Position numbers and translations under genes: made by a program. A DNA stretch of 47,129 nt, taken from NCBI GenBank assembly GCA_964607765.1, contig CAZSNT010000074.1, positions 1-47,129 on the forward strand, read 5' to 3'. Under the pieces are notes generated by a model. The model was given only the letters and a program-made list of their open reading frames with translations. It did not search any database and was not told the origin of the DNA. Within the stretch, counting starts at the first letter, position 1; every line of letters begins with the position of its first letter. Source of the DNA: CAZSNT01 sp964607765. GTDB lineage: Bacteria > Verrucomicrobiota > Lentisphaeria > Oligosphaerales > JABHEG01. Positions 7,665-16,133 of the stretch are shown piece after piece.

Positions 7665-7681
7665 GGGGGCCTCGGCCCAGT

Positions 7682-10216
7682 TTAGAATGCCCGGAGCTTC
7701 ATCAGGCCGGCGGAGTAGGCTTCTTTCTGCTGGATCCTCAACTCGATGGCCGTGGTGCTGACCGGCTTGATCTCCAGCCGGTTCAGTTTGTCCTTGGCCA
7801 CCGGAACGGAGGACTCGGGATAGGCGGGCATCCACGTGTCGTCGGTGAAATAGAAGAGTTCTGCTTTGGCCGGAACGCGGCACGCTCCCTTGGCGCCGTC
7901 ATCCGCCCAGTAGACCTCGATCCCGTTCACAACACGCTCTTCCGCAAACTCCAACCCAACCTTCTCAAGCGTGCCCTGACGCGGCCGGAAGGTCATGCGC
8001 CGAGCCGAGCGGTCGGCCGAGGATTCCGGTAGTGGGCCGTCAAACAGACCTTCCGGTTTTTCATGCGGTTCGGTGCTCCAGAAGGAAGCGGTCAACCGCG
8101 TGCCGTCCCCCGTCCTGAATGCCTTGATCTCCTCCTGCTGTTTCCAGTCCTTCGCGTCCGCCCCGTTCCCAATGGTGGGAAAAGCGCTGATGCGCAGGCG
8201 GCAGGCACCCATCGGCAACAGCTCGACGGTTTCGACCGGCTCATCCGACCTGATTGGGCTCTGTTGCATGGCGCCGACCAGATTGTTGGCCTGCAGCTTC
8301 CAGTTGGGGATCTTCTTCGCTTTGGCTTTCAGCATCACCGGGGAGCCCGCGTGCGTCCACGGCATGTTGTCTCCCGGCCACGCGCCTCCCACCACTTCAA
8401 AGCCCTCCTCAGGCAGCAGGCCGTAGTTCCAGGGGGTTGCGGGGAAGTTCTCATAGGCAGGCCAATCCGTGAAGTTGGCCTTGTCCGAGAGGAACTTCTT
8501 CTGGCGGACGGTTTCACGGCCGTCGCTCTGCTCCACCCTTTCGCCGATCTTCAGCGAATAGGTGAGCGGACCGCGATTCACCGATATGCAATCGTTGTTC
8601 TGCTCCCACGTGCGGACGTCCACCGCCATCGGCATTACCAGCTCTACCGTATCGCCGCTGTTCCACACCCGATCAATGCGGACATACCGCCCCGCCGCGC
8701 CCTTCGTGTCCAGCCGCTTGCCGTTGACCTTGACGGAGGGGTTGCGGCTCCAGCCGGGAACGCGCAGGTAGAACGGGAACGCGGCGGAGCCCTCAAACGT
8801 GAAGCGAACCGAATCGGAAAACGGGTAGTTCGTTTCCTGTTTGACGGAGACCTTCCGACCGTCGGCAACCACCGCCTCGACGGAGGATTCGGAATAGAAC
8901 ATGGCGCACAACCCGTTGTCGGACGTGGCCAGCCAGAGGTATTCGGCGAAATAGGGCCAGCCGTGGGCGTGGTTGTGCTGGCAACAACGGTGCGCGTGCG
9001 GATTGAAGTTCACCATGGCGCCGCTGTTGTCGATGTCGGGATTCTTGCCCGCGCGATCGCCCACCGGCATGTTCGGCGCGAGCAGGTAGCGGATCGCGTC
9101 CATGTCGGCGGTCAACGCGGCGGGATAGGAATTGAAGGCCACATCCTCGCAGCGGTCGGCCCATTTGATGTCGCCATCAACCTGGGTAAGCATCAGCTCA
9201 CACGAGTGCATCATTTCCACCATGCCGCAGGTCTCCACCGCCTGGCGCGGGCCGCCATAGCCCGGACGCATCCGTTCGTCGCCCGCGAACATACCACCGG
9301 GCGCCTGGCCGAACTCATCGTAGATCAGGGCGCGGTTGCGTTCCACCGCATCGTAGTGTTTCCGCTCCTTGGAAAGCGTGTAGTAGAGTCCCGGTTCATA
9401 GAAACACTCCGAGAAATCGACGTTGTGGTGGCGCGAAATACCGGACGTCCAGTCGTTGGTGCGGCGGTGTGTCTTGTGCGCCAGGTCCAGCAGTTTCTCT
9501 TCACCGGTCACATTGTAGAGCCACAGGATGCTCTTCAACAGTTCCACCCCGCGCCGCTTACCCACCCAATGGATCAGGTAGTCCTTTTCGGGCAGCGCAA
9601 TGAGCCAGTCGCAGTAGTTGAGCATGTGCTTGATGACTCGCTCGTCGCCGGTGTGCTCATAGTTGGAGCGCAGCACCGTGAGCATCAGCGCGTTCGGCCA
9701 CATGTCGGGCCGGCCCTTCACCCGCTCCCCTTCGATGCTGCTCTTGTTGCGCGTCGACCGGAGGCTGTTTACGGGGCCGAACCAGCCGTCGGCGCGCTGT
9801 GACGCGAGCAGCGCCTCGATCCACTCCCGGGTCTCCCGTTCGATGCGTTCGTCGCCCAGCACATAGCCGAGGTCGCCGAACCCTTTCAGCCAATACGGGA
9901 CCTCTTCCCACCATCCGTGTCCTTCCCCGTTTTCAGCGAGCCATGCGTTGCCGTCCTTCATGCAGAAGGCGCTGATTTCGGTCAAGTGGCCACACATGCC
10001 CGACGCTTGGTTTTCCAGCTGCTTGCGCAACCAGCCCTCCGGCCGGATGCTGCCGATGGGCAGTTTGGCGAACGGGCTGGGCAGGAGCGGCGCGCGATTC
10101 GATGTATAGTGGCCGTTGCGCATTCCCTTCGGCGGCCGGTCCACCACGGAAACGGTGTCCGCTGCAGACCGAGTTGCAGAGCCGCAGACAGACCAATGCC
10201 GCTCTCTTGTTTTCAT
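7682..10216 (-). CDS. GH127-family (DUF1680) glycoside hydrolase, beta-L-arabinofuranosidase-like
   Basis: An 844-aa protein. The ATG at 10216 is chosen because 'aaaggaga' precedes it; an upstream in-frame start at 10267 has no comparable site. 'LPIGSIRPEGWLRKQLE' opens the GH127 (alpha/alpha)6 barrel domain. The catalytic zinc/thiolate set of the characterised family member HypBA1 is recognisable: Glu328-x-Cys330 in 'VETCGMVEMM' and Cys411-Cys412 in 'HRCCQHNHAHGWP', with Glu314 as a further ligand candidate. The C-terminal part (about 520-640) has the beta-sandwich segments 'FYLRVPGW' and 'SVNRGPLTYSL'. Known relatives release beta-L-arabinofuranose, but other GH127 members have different specificities. 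No clear signal peptide follows the chosen start. It is the last gene of the operon. Confidence 0.93.
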   Translation of the reverse strand: MKTRERHWSVCGSATRSAADTVSVVDRPPKGMRNGHYTSNRAPLLPSPFAKLPIGSIRPEGWLRKQLENQASGMCGHLTEISAFCMKDGNAWLAENGEGHGWWEEVPYWLKGFGDLGYVLGDERIERETREWIEALLASQRADGWFGPVNSLRSTRNKSSIEGERVKGRPDMWPNALMLTVLRSNYEHTGDERVIKHMLNYCDWLIALPEKDYLIHWVGKRRGVELLKSILWLYNVTGEEKLLDLAHKTHRRTNDWTSGISRHHNVDFSECFYEPGLYYTLSKERKHYDAVERNRALIYDEFGQAPGGMFAGDERMRPGYGGPRQAVETCGMVEMMHSCELMLTQVDGDIKWADRCEDVAFNSYPAALTADMDAIRYLLAPNMPVGDRAGKNPDIDNSGAMVNFNPHAHRCCQHNHAHGWPYFAEYLWLATSDNGLCAMFYSESSVEAVVADGRKVSVKQETNYPFSDSVRFTFEGSAAFPFYLRVPGWSRNPSVKVNGKRLDTKGAAGRYVRIDRVWNSGDTVELVMPMAVDVRTWEQNNDCISVNRGPLTYSLKIGERVEQSDGRETVRQKKFLSDKANFTDWPAYENFPATPWNYGLLPEEGFEVVGGAWPGDNMPWTHAGSPVMLKAKAKKIPNWKLQANNLVGAMQQSPIRSDEPVETVELLPMGACRLRISAFPTIGNGADAKDWKQQEEIKAFRTGDGTRLTASFWSTEPHEKPEGLFDGPLPESSADRSARRMTFRPRQGTLEKVGLEFAEERVVNGIEVYWADDGAKGACRVPAKAELFYFTDDTWMPAYPESSVPVAKDKLNRLEIKPVSTTAIELRIQQKEAYSAGLMKLRAF

Positions 10217-10341
10217 GGTGTTCTCTCCTTTTCTTGCGCGTGGGCGGTCAATGCCCTCCAGTAGCATGTGTGCGTCGGGTTCAGGAACAGCGGTCTACTG
10301 ACTGGAGATTGCCGGCAAGCTGAGGCCAGCGCCCCTCCATT

Positions 10342-11970
10342 CTATTGCACCAACTCTTCCCATTTCTGCCGGCTCCAGCGGACGGGGGCTGGGAAGGATT
10401 TTGCGCGCTTGAGGTATTCGGCCTTCATCGCATCGGCTTGTTCGGGGAACTGGTCGACGAGGTTCGCGTCTTCCGCGGGATCGGTTTCGATGTTGAACAG
10501 CTTCAGCCTGGCCGGTGCGCCGTCGGGTTGCTCGCGGTAGAGACCCGGTTCAATTGTGCCGGTAAAGCGCAGTACGTGGTCGCCCTGCAATACCGCCCAG
10601 CCGCCGGGCGCCTTGCTGCGTTCTTCGCCTTTGCCGAGGAAGGATTTGTGGCGGTTGAAACCCCACGCATGAGCGTGGATGCCCGACCAGATCAGGCGGT
10701 CATGCACAGGCTTCTTGCTCTTGCCGGAAAGCAGGCCATGAAGACTCTTCGCGTCGATGCCGTCCGGAACGTCCAGCCCGGCCGCCTCGATGAAGGTCGG
10801 CAGGATGTCCATGCTCGATGCGAGCTGGCTGGATTCCCCCTGCGGCTGGATGCCCCTCGGCCAGTGGAAGAGCAGGGGAACGCGGATGCCGCCCTGGCGG
10901 AACATACCCTTGTGCCCGGTGAACGGCGCATTGCCGGGCAGCACGCTGGCTTCGCCGGACATGGCGCCGTTGTCGGATGTGAAGGCGATGAGTGTGTTTT
11001 CACGCTGTCCGGTGGATTCAAGGTAGTCGAGGATGCGCTGGATGTTCTGGTCGACCGCATTGACGTGGGCGTAGAAGTTGGACAGATTGTAGGAGGGTGA
11101 GTGGAACCCCTTCCAGTATCTTCTTGGCGCGTTCGGTTCGAGATAGTCGTGAACCGCGTGGTAGTGCAACTGGACATAGAACGGCTTCTTGCCTTCGACT
11201 TGCTTCTTCATGAAACCGAGTGCCTTGTCGGTGAAGACTTCGGTATTGTATCCACTTTGACGCCCGGCATGCTTGAAGTTTTCCCAAACGAGGGTGGAGT
11301 CGTAGAACTGGCTCGCCCAGTTGTTGTAGCCATAGTAGTAGTCGAAGCCGTTGTTGAGCGGATTCTGTTCCGGCACGACCGATCCGTAATACCCCGCGTC
11401 CCACGCCTCGTTCCAGAGCTCGGGATGCTTCTTGGCGAGCTGCCCCCAGCGGATGGTCTCCTTGATGCCGTGTCTGGCGAGGACATCCTGGATCACCTGC
11501 TGGTCGCGCTGGCCGACATGCCACTTGCCGATGTGCGCTGTGCCGTACCCCGCGTCCTGCAACCTATGGGCAAGGTGCTCGCCGGGCTTGATGCCGCCGC
11601 TTTCCACATCCATGTTGGCGTAGACGCCGGCATCCGGGGGAAGCTTGCCGGTGGCCGCGGCCAACCGCGACGGTGCACACAGGCTGCTGGCCGCGTAGGC
11701 GCGAGAAAAATAGACGCCGCTTGTTGCAAGCCTGGTAAGTGTCGGCATGGCTCGCTTCGACAGGTCGAGAGCTTGCTCCGGCGTATACTCCTGCGTCTGC
11801 GCAACCCGCTCCTTGAAGTAGGGCTCGAACTGCTCGACGGTCAGTTGGTCGTTGTGGAACTGGCAATGTCCGTAGCCCAGGTCGTCCACCATGATGAACA
11901 GCAGGTTGGGGCGCTCCGAGGCAAATGCAGCCAGGGAAGAAGCGAGCAGGGCCAGATATGCTTTGTGCAT
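10342..11970 (-). CDS. Exported type-I sulfatase
   Basis: A 542-aa sulfatase with a signal peptide (hydrophobic residues about 4-16, cleavage near Ala17-Ser18) directed to the periplasm or outside. 'LFIMVDDLGYG' gives Asp29-Asp30, 'CAPSR' holds the formylglycine Cys98, and 'AFTSDNGAMSGE' plus 'GHKGMFRQGG' form the second metal site and the conserved Lys. Between the first strand and the Cys motif is a longer insertion than usual (about residues 36-75). The product ends with a helix after 'LFNIETDPAEDANL'. GGAG precedes the ATG. The gene lies 45 bp downstream of another sulfatase gene and 125 bp upstream of the GH127 gene, as part of the 12-gene operon. Its sulfate position and sugar cannot be told from the sequence. 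Confidence 0.96.
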   Translation of the reverse strand: MHKAYLALLASSLAAFASERPNLLFIMVDDLGYGHCQFHNDQLTVEQFEPYFKERVAQTQEYTPEQALDLSKRAMPTLTRLATSGVYFSRAYAASSLCAPSRLAAATGKLPPDAGVYANMDVESGGIKPGEHLAHRLQDAGYGTAHIGKWHVGQRDQQVIQDVLARHGIKETIRWGQLAKKHPELWNEAWDAGYYGSVVPEQNPLNNGFDYYYGYNNWASQFYDSTLVWENFKHAGRQSGYNTEVFTDKALGFMKKQVEGKKPFYVQLHYHAVHDYLEPNAPRRYWKGFHSPSYNLSNFYAHVNAVDQNIQRILDYLESTGQRENTLIAFTSDNGAMSGEASVLPGNAPFTGHKGMFRQGGIRVPLLFHWPRGIQPQGESSQLASSMDILPTFIEAAGLDVPDGIDAKSLHGLLSGKSKKPVHDRLIWSGIHAHAWGFNRHKSFLGKGEERSKAPGGWAVLQGDHVLRFTGTIEPGLYREQPDGAPARLKLFNIETDPAEDANLVDQFPEQADAMKAEYLKRAKSFPAPVRWSRQKWEELVQ

Positions 11971-12015
11971 CAGACAACTCCGTCATTTCCCACAGTTACC
12001 TCTTTCTGTCGCCCT

Positions 12016-13614
12016 TCAGTCGCCTGAGCGGCTCAAGCGCTCCCGAGCCCTGTCCTTCGTGTCCGAGCTGTTGTGCTCCAGGACATCGGTGAATGGGCTG
12101 GCTTCGTAACGGCACTCCTCATCGCAGACCCTCGGATCACGCTGCCGGCGCAGTTCAGCCATCAGGACGTCATGAAGCGCCTGACGGGTTGCTTCGTATG
12201 CCGGGTCGTGAGCCACATTGATCATTTGATGCGGATCTTCCCGCAAATCGAAGAGTTCCTCCCTTGGGCGCTTGTCGAACCCGAGCAGAAAGTTCGGGGT
12301 ATGCGTCGGTTCAGCCCGATGGTGCACCATCCAGGCCTTGGTGGGCCCGGCATCCAGATCGGCGTAGGCGGCGCGGGTGTCCCGTGCCAGCGCCTCCCAG
12401 GGAATCGGCGGCGCTGAAAGATCATCCATCCCCTTGGGGTCCCCGATGGGCCAGCGATCCGGCTCGAAGTTGTGAATGTAGAAAAAGTCCCTGGTCCGGA
12501 TGGCACGCTGAGGATAGGGAAGGTTCCACTCACGCGCGGTCGCCACATGACGTTCCCGTCCGGTGATGGCCCAGTCCTGCTCCGGCGCCGACTCCTCCGC
12601 CCTGCCGGTCAATCGGCCCCAGAGACTGACGCCGGCCATGCCGGGAACGGGTTCACACCCGGCCGCCTCCATGAAGGTGGGCGCCAGGTCCATGAGGTTG
12701 GTCACGTCGTCTATCACCTGTCCCGCCGCGATCGTCCCCGGCAGACGAGCCATCAGGGCGACCTCACAGCCAATATCATAGAGGTTGCACTTCGCACGAG
12801 GGAAGCCCGGCATGCCATGGTCCCCGCTCACCACGATCAGGGTGTCGTCAAGCTCGCCCCGCTGCTCAAGCTCATCCACGATGACGGCCAGACCACGATC
12901 ATACGCCATGCACTCACCGAGGTAGTCGGCAACATCCTCACGCACCTCCGGCACATCCGGGAAGAAGTCGGGCAGGCGACCTTTCAGGTCATCCGGCTCC
13001 AGCCCCCAAAGCGCCTTTCCGGAGCCCTTCTCCCAAGTCCGGTGAGTATTGGTCGGGCCCCACCAATAACAGAAGGGCTGTCCCTCCCCGCGGGCATTCA
13101 TGAAGTCGGTGAAGTTGCCCCGCACCTCGCTGTACAGAAACTCCTTGGCCTGGTCCACCGTTTCCCCCCCGGCAACCCGGCGGGTTACAACATGCGAGAA
13201 CTGGCCAAACTCCCTGCCGGCATCGTTGTAGTAATGCTCAGGGGTCCCATAGGCCGGCACCCCCGCGGGGACACCCGGCCCCCAGGTCTTGTAAGTGGCG
13301 CCGGTATGGTACCCTTCGGCCTCGAGCAGTCGCGGATAGGTGGGGATGTTCTCATCCCAGACCGCACCCTGAAGAATCGCACTGAGGCGGGTCTGCCAGA
13401 AGTAACGCCCGGAAAGGAGCGAACCTCGACAAGGGGTACACGTCGGGGCCGGCACAACTGCATTGGTAAAGAGAGCTCCCTCGCCGGCGATGCGGTCGAT
13501 CGTGGGGGTGGCAATCGCCGCACTGAGCGATTGGTCCCCGTGGATCTTCTCATAGACACTGGCGTAACGGCCCCAGTCGTCGGCGAAAGCGAACAGTATG
13601 TTAGGACGCCGCAT
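12016..13614 (-). CDS. Type-I sulfatase without signal peptide, N-sulfoglucosamine sulfohydrolase-like
   Basis: A 532-aa sulfatase read from the ATG at 13614, chosen because GGAG lies six bases before it and the product then begins 'MRRPNILFAFADDWG' like its neighbours; a GTG at 13626 would add four residues. The formylglycine motif is 'CTPCR' with Cys59. The second metal site is 'VVSGDHGMPGFPRAKCNLYD', a form shared with the sulfatase at 19102 and the C-terminal half of the double sulfatase, which resembles heparan N-sulfatase-type enzymes. The C-terminus has 'EELFDLREDPHQMINV'. The start overlaps the stop of the preceding sulfatase gene by 14 bases, so translation is probably coupled. It lacks an export signal and is predicted cytoplasmic. 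Confidence 0.95.
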   Translation of the reverse strand: MRRPNILFAFADDWGRYASVYEKIHGDQSLSAAIATPTIDRIAGEGALFTNAVVPAPTCTPCRGSLLSGRYFWQTRLSAILQGAVWDENIPTYPRLLEAEGYHTGATYKTWGPGVPAGVPAYGTPEHYYNDAGREFGQFSHVVTRRVAGGETVDQAKEFLYSEVRGNFTDFMNARGEGQPFCYWWGPTNTHRTWEKGSGKALWGLEPDDLKGRLPDFFPDVPEVREDVADYLGECMAYDRGLAVIVDELEQRGELDDTLIVVSGDHGMPGFPRAKCNLYDIGCEVALMARLPGTIAAGQVIDDVTNLMDLAPTFMEAAGCEPVPGMAGVSLWGRLTGRAEESAPEQDWAITGRERHVATAREWNLPYPQRAIRTRDFFYIHNFEPDRWPIGDPKGMDDLSAPPIPWEALARDTRAAYADLDAGPTKAWMVHHRAEPTHTPNFLLGFDKRPREELFDLREDPHQMINVAHDPAYEATRQALHDVLMAELRRQRDPRVCDEECRYEASPFTDVLEHNSSDTKDRARERLSRSGD

Positions 13615-15061
13615 GATCATCTCCACATGGTCTCACCGTCGCGGTTCGCTGGATGATGCGGTCTTCGATCCAGTGCTCCCGGTACCAACTGGAGGCCGGG
13701 AACGTGTCGTTCAGAGTGCGCATCCTCTGCGCCAGTTGCTCACGAAACTGCGTGATCACGTCTGCACTGGCCGGTTCGTTTGCCAGGTTGTGCTGCTGGT
13801 ACGGATCGGCCACGTTGTCGAACAGCAACTCCTGCCGGGGCAACGCTCTTTCGCCACCGCCGCGGTTCACCGCATAGGTGTGTTGCGCAGTTCGCAACGC
13901 GCGCCATTCGTGGCCGTCTTCCCACAAGGCGCAGGCGCCGGTATTCATCAAGAAGGCATGGGCTGGCTCGGGACCGTCCTGGCCTCGAGCCAGATGACTC
14001 AGGTTCATGCCTTCTACTTCCGCCGGCGACTCCAGGCCTGCCAGCCCCAGGAGAGTAGGCATGACGTCCACCACATCCAGGCATGCGTCCGACACCTGTC
14101 CGGGCGGAATCTCTCCCGGCCAACGCATCAGGAACGGAATGCGCACGGCCTCTTCGTAGAAGATGTTCTTCTTCATGCGCCCATGCGCCCCGAACATCTC
14201 GCCGTGGTCAGACGTAAAGACGACGATGGTGTTGTCATCCAGCCCCAAGTCCTTGAGCGCGTCCAGCAGCCGCCCGACGTTCCAGTCCAGGTTTGCGGTC
14301 ATCGCATAGTACGCACGCATCCAGTCCTGGATCGTCTCCGGGCTCCTGGCTGTGTTCGACCAGGCGTCGCCATAGGGGTCCATGGCGTCGCTGTAACTCG
14401 GGGAGAGAGGAAACTCCGTGTCGCGAAACCTGTCGTAGAACTCCTCTGGGACATTGCTCGAAGTCCAGGGATCATGCGGGGTGCCGACCGACAGGAAAAG
14501 ACAGAAAGGCTCGGGGCCGCCTGCGGACTTCGCAATGTAGTCGATCGCCAGGTCGGTCTGCGCATCAGGTTCGTAGACGTCGTCTCCGTAGTAGACTTTC
14601 TCCGCCGACTCCGTGTGGTAGTAGGCGCGCGGGCTGTAGTAGTCGTGATGGAAGTTGTAGCCGGCCCAGTAGCCGTCGAATCCCAACCGGTCCGGCCCGC
14701 GCGGGACGAACGAGTTCTTCGGGTCGGTGTGATTGCCAATCTCGTTTGCGTACAGGTGCCATTTCCCTACATACCCGGTGTCATAGCCGCCGGCTGTCAG
14801 GCAATGCGCCAGGCAGGTATGGTTCGTATTCATGCGCAGTTCGTTGATCACCATCCCGGTGCTGCTGGTGTACTTGCCGGTGAACAACGAGGCCCGATAG
14901 GCGCTGCACACCGGCATCGACGACACCGCCTGCCGGAAATCCACCCCCTCGGCCGCCAGCCGGTCAATGTTGGGCGTGTGCGCCAGCACGTCGCCTGCGA
15001 ACCCGCAGGATTGGCGCCGCAGCTGGTCCGCCAGTATGTAGACGATATTCGGTTTCTTCAC
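13601..15061 (-). CDS. Type-I sulfatase with CxAxR active-site motif, no signal peptide
   Basis: A 486-aa sulfatase beginning at GTG 15061, preceded by GGGAG about 11 bases upstream, and directly starting with the core strand 'KKPNIVYILADQLRRQS'. The first metal segment is Asp-Gln rather than Asp-Asp. The formylglycine motif is 'CSAYR' (Cys52), with Ala at the usual Pro/Ala position; this is allowed for formylglycine-generating enzymes. 'TGYVGKWHLY', 'GTPHDPW' and 'VVFTSDHGEMFGAHG' are the other active-site segments, which resemble choline-sulfatase/iduronate-sulfatase-type members. The stop overlaps the next sulfatase gene, and the start is six bases from the stop of the epimerase-like gene. 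Predicted cytoplasmic. Confidence 0.95.
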   Translation of the reverse strand: MKKPNIVYILADQLRRQSCGFAGDVLAHTPNIDRLAAEGVDFRQAVSSMPVCSAYRASLFTGKYTSSTGMVINELRMNTNHTCLAHCLTAGGYDTGYVGKWHLYANEIGNHTDPKNSFVPRGPDRLGFDGYWAGYNFHHDYYSPRAYYHTESAEKVYYGDDVYEPDAQTDLAIDYIAKSAGGPEPFCLFLSVGTPHDPWTSSNVPEEFYDRFRDTEFPLSPSYSDAMDPYGDAWSNTARSPETIQDWMRAYYAMTANLDWNVGRLLDALKDLGLDDNTIVVFTSDHGEMFGAHGRMKKNIFYEEAVRIPFLMRWPGEIPPGQVSDACLDVVDVMPTLLGLAGLESPAEVEGMNLSHLARGQDGPEPAHAFLMNTGACALWEDGHEWRALRTAQHTYAVNRGGGERALPRQELLFDNVADPYQQHNLANEPASADVITQFREQLAQRMRTLNDTFPASSWYREHWIEDRIIQRTATVRPCGDDHAAS

Positions 15062-15067
15062 TGTCGC

Positions 15068-16099
15068 TTATCTCCCAGCGTTCCTACTGAATCTGAGCTC
15101 GGTACTCCATGAGATCGTCTTTCCCGGAGCAATTGAGTTCTCAATTCCCTGTTTCTTTAGTTTGTCAAGATTTCCGGATGGGGCAAAGGTCGGTTCGATG
15201 GCATAGCACTTGGTGTCCTTGAAGTTCCCGCTGATCCAGAAACCAATATAGGGAGCCACATCTTCCGACCAGGTTAACTGCATGCTGAGGTTCTCAGGAT
15301 AATGGACCGTGAAACTCCCGTCTTCGAAAGGGCCCAGGAACATCTTGATACCAAGCTTGTCATCAGGATGATATTCTGAAAGGTCGTAGGGGTTTCCCGC
15401 ACCATCTTTGAAGTCCTTCCAGGCAGATGTTCTGCCGAATGGCTTCATCACAGTGCTGTTGCACCAGTCCAGACAAACTCTGGTGTCAGGGGGGACCTCA
15501 AACCGTATACCTTTTTCCGCGGCAAACAGGTTATGCCAAGTGTAGTTGTGATAAAGCGGGGCCTTGCCGACATTCTCAACCCGATAGTGAAAGCTGACTG
15601 TGGATTGGCTGATGCTGATGCTGCGCTGAAACACGAAAGGATAGAGCTTGCCCCGCGCCTCAAAGCTGAGAGTTGTAGCATCTTCCCGCTTTATCCTGCT
15701 CCATTTCAGTCGCCATAGCTCACCATGGGCTGGGTTCTCTATGCCAGTCCAAGGGGCATAGGGGTACTGTACGGGGGCCATGTATGGAAAGACTTCATCT
15801 ATCCCGTCCCTCTCTGTGTTGTACCAGCTGTTCCCGCAATTCTCCCTGGGCACGTAGGGGCGATCGGAGCGCAGGGCTATCTCTCTATTCAGCGGCTTGT
15901 ACAAGAGGGAGATGATCTTGCCGCCAAGTTCAGGGACTACTTTCAGTGACAGGTATTCGTTTTCATACGTGACGACCTCAGTTCTTGTGCCGTTGCTGAG
16001 GGTCAGCGATGAGGTGGAAGTTGTGATCCCCTCAGAGTACAGAGGCAAGTTGAGTAGGATGAACAGAAAGCCGCAGATACTCTTAACATCTGCTTTCAT
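15068..16099 (-). CDS. Exported aldose 1-epimerase-like (galactose mutarotase fold) protein
   Basis: A 343-aa protein with a signal-like hydrophobic segment (about residues 9-22). 'taggag' lies seven bases before the ATG. The body follows the galactose-mutarotase fold pattern: 'VVPELGGKIISLLYKP' near residue 55, 'RDGIDEVFPYMAP', 'FHYRVENVGKAPLYHNYTWHNLF' in the middle, and 'CYAIEPTFAPSGNLDKL' near the end. Such proteins interconvert sugar anomers or, in glycan operons, act on uncommon sugars; the classical catalytic His/Glu set cannot be assigned with certainty. The gene is markedly less GC-rich (about 50% in sampled lines) than the genes directly next to it (about 65%), which suggests recent transfer into the operon. 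Confidence 0.8.
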   Translation of the reverse strand: MKADVKSICGFLFILLNLPLYSEGITTSTSSLTLSNGTRTEVVTYENEYLSLKVVPELGGKIISLLYKPLNREIALRSDRPYVPRENCGNSWYNTERDGIDEVFPYMAPVQYPYAPWTGIENPAHGELWRLKWSRIKREDATTLSFEARGKLYPFVFQRSISISQSTVSFHYRVENVGKAPLYHNYTWHNLFAAEKGIRFEVPPDTRVCLDWCNSTVMKPFGRTSAWKDFKDGAGNPYDLSEYHPDDKLGIKMFLGPFEDGSFTVHYPENLSMQLTWSEDVAPYIGFWISGNFKDTKCYAIEPTFAPSGNLDKLKKQGIENSIAPGKTISWSTELRFSRNAGR

Positions 16100-16133
16100 A
16101 GGTTGCTCCTAGAATACGCGCAACGCCAGTAGT

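Noticed and set aside
7665..7681. GC hairpin just after the last gene of the first operon as a terminator
   Set aside because: The GGGC/GCCC stem is only four pairs and is not followed by T residues.
8063..9802. Long plus-strand open frame (579 aa) antisense to the GH127 gene
   Set aside because: It is a GC-rich shadow frame. The opposite strand encodes a protein with the full GH127 catalytic motif set, and the antisense product has no recognisable motif.
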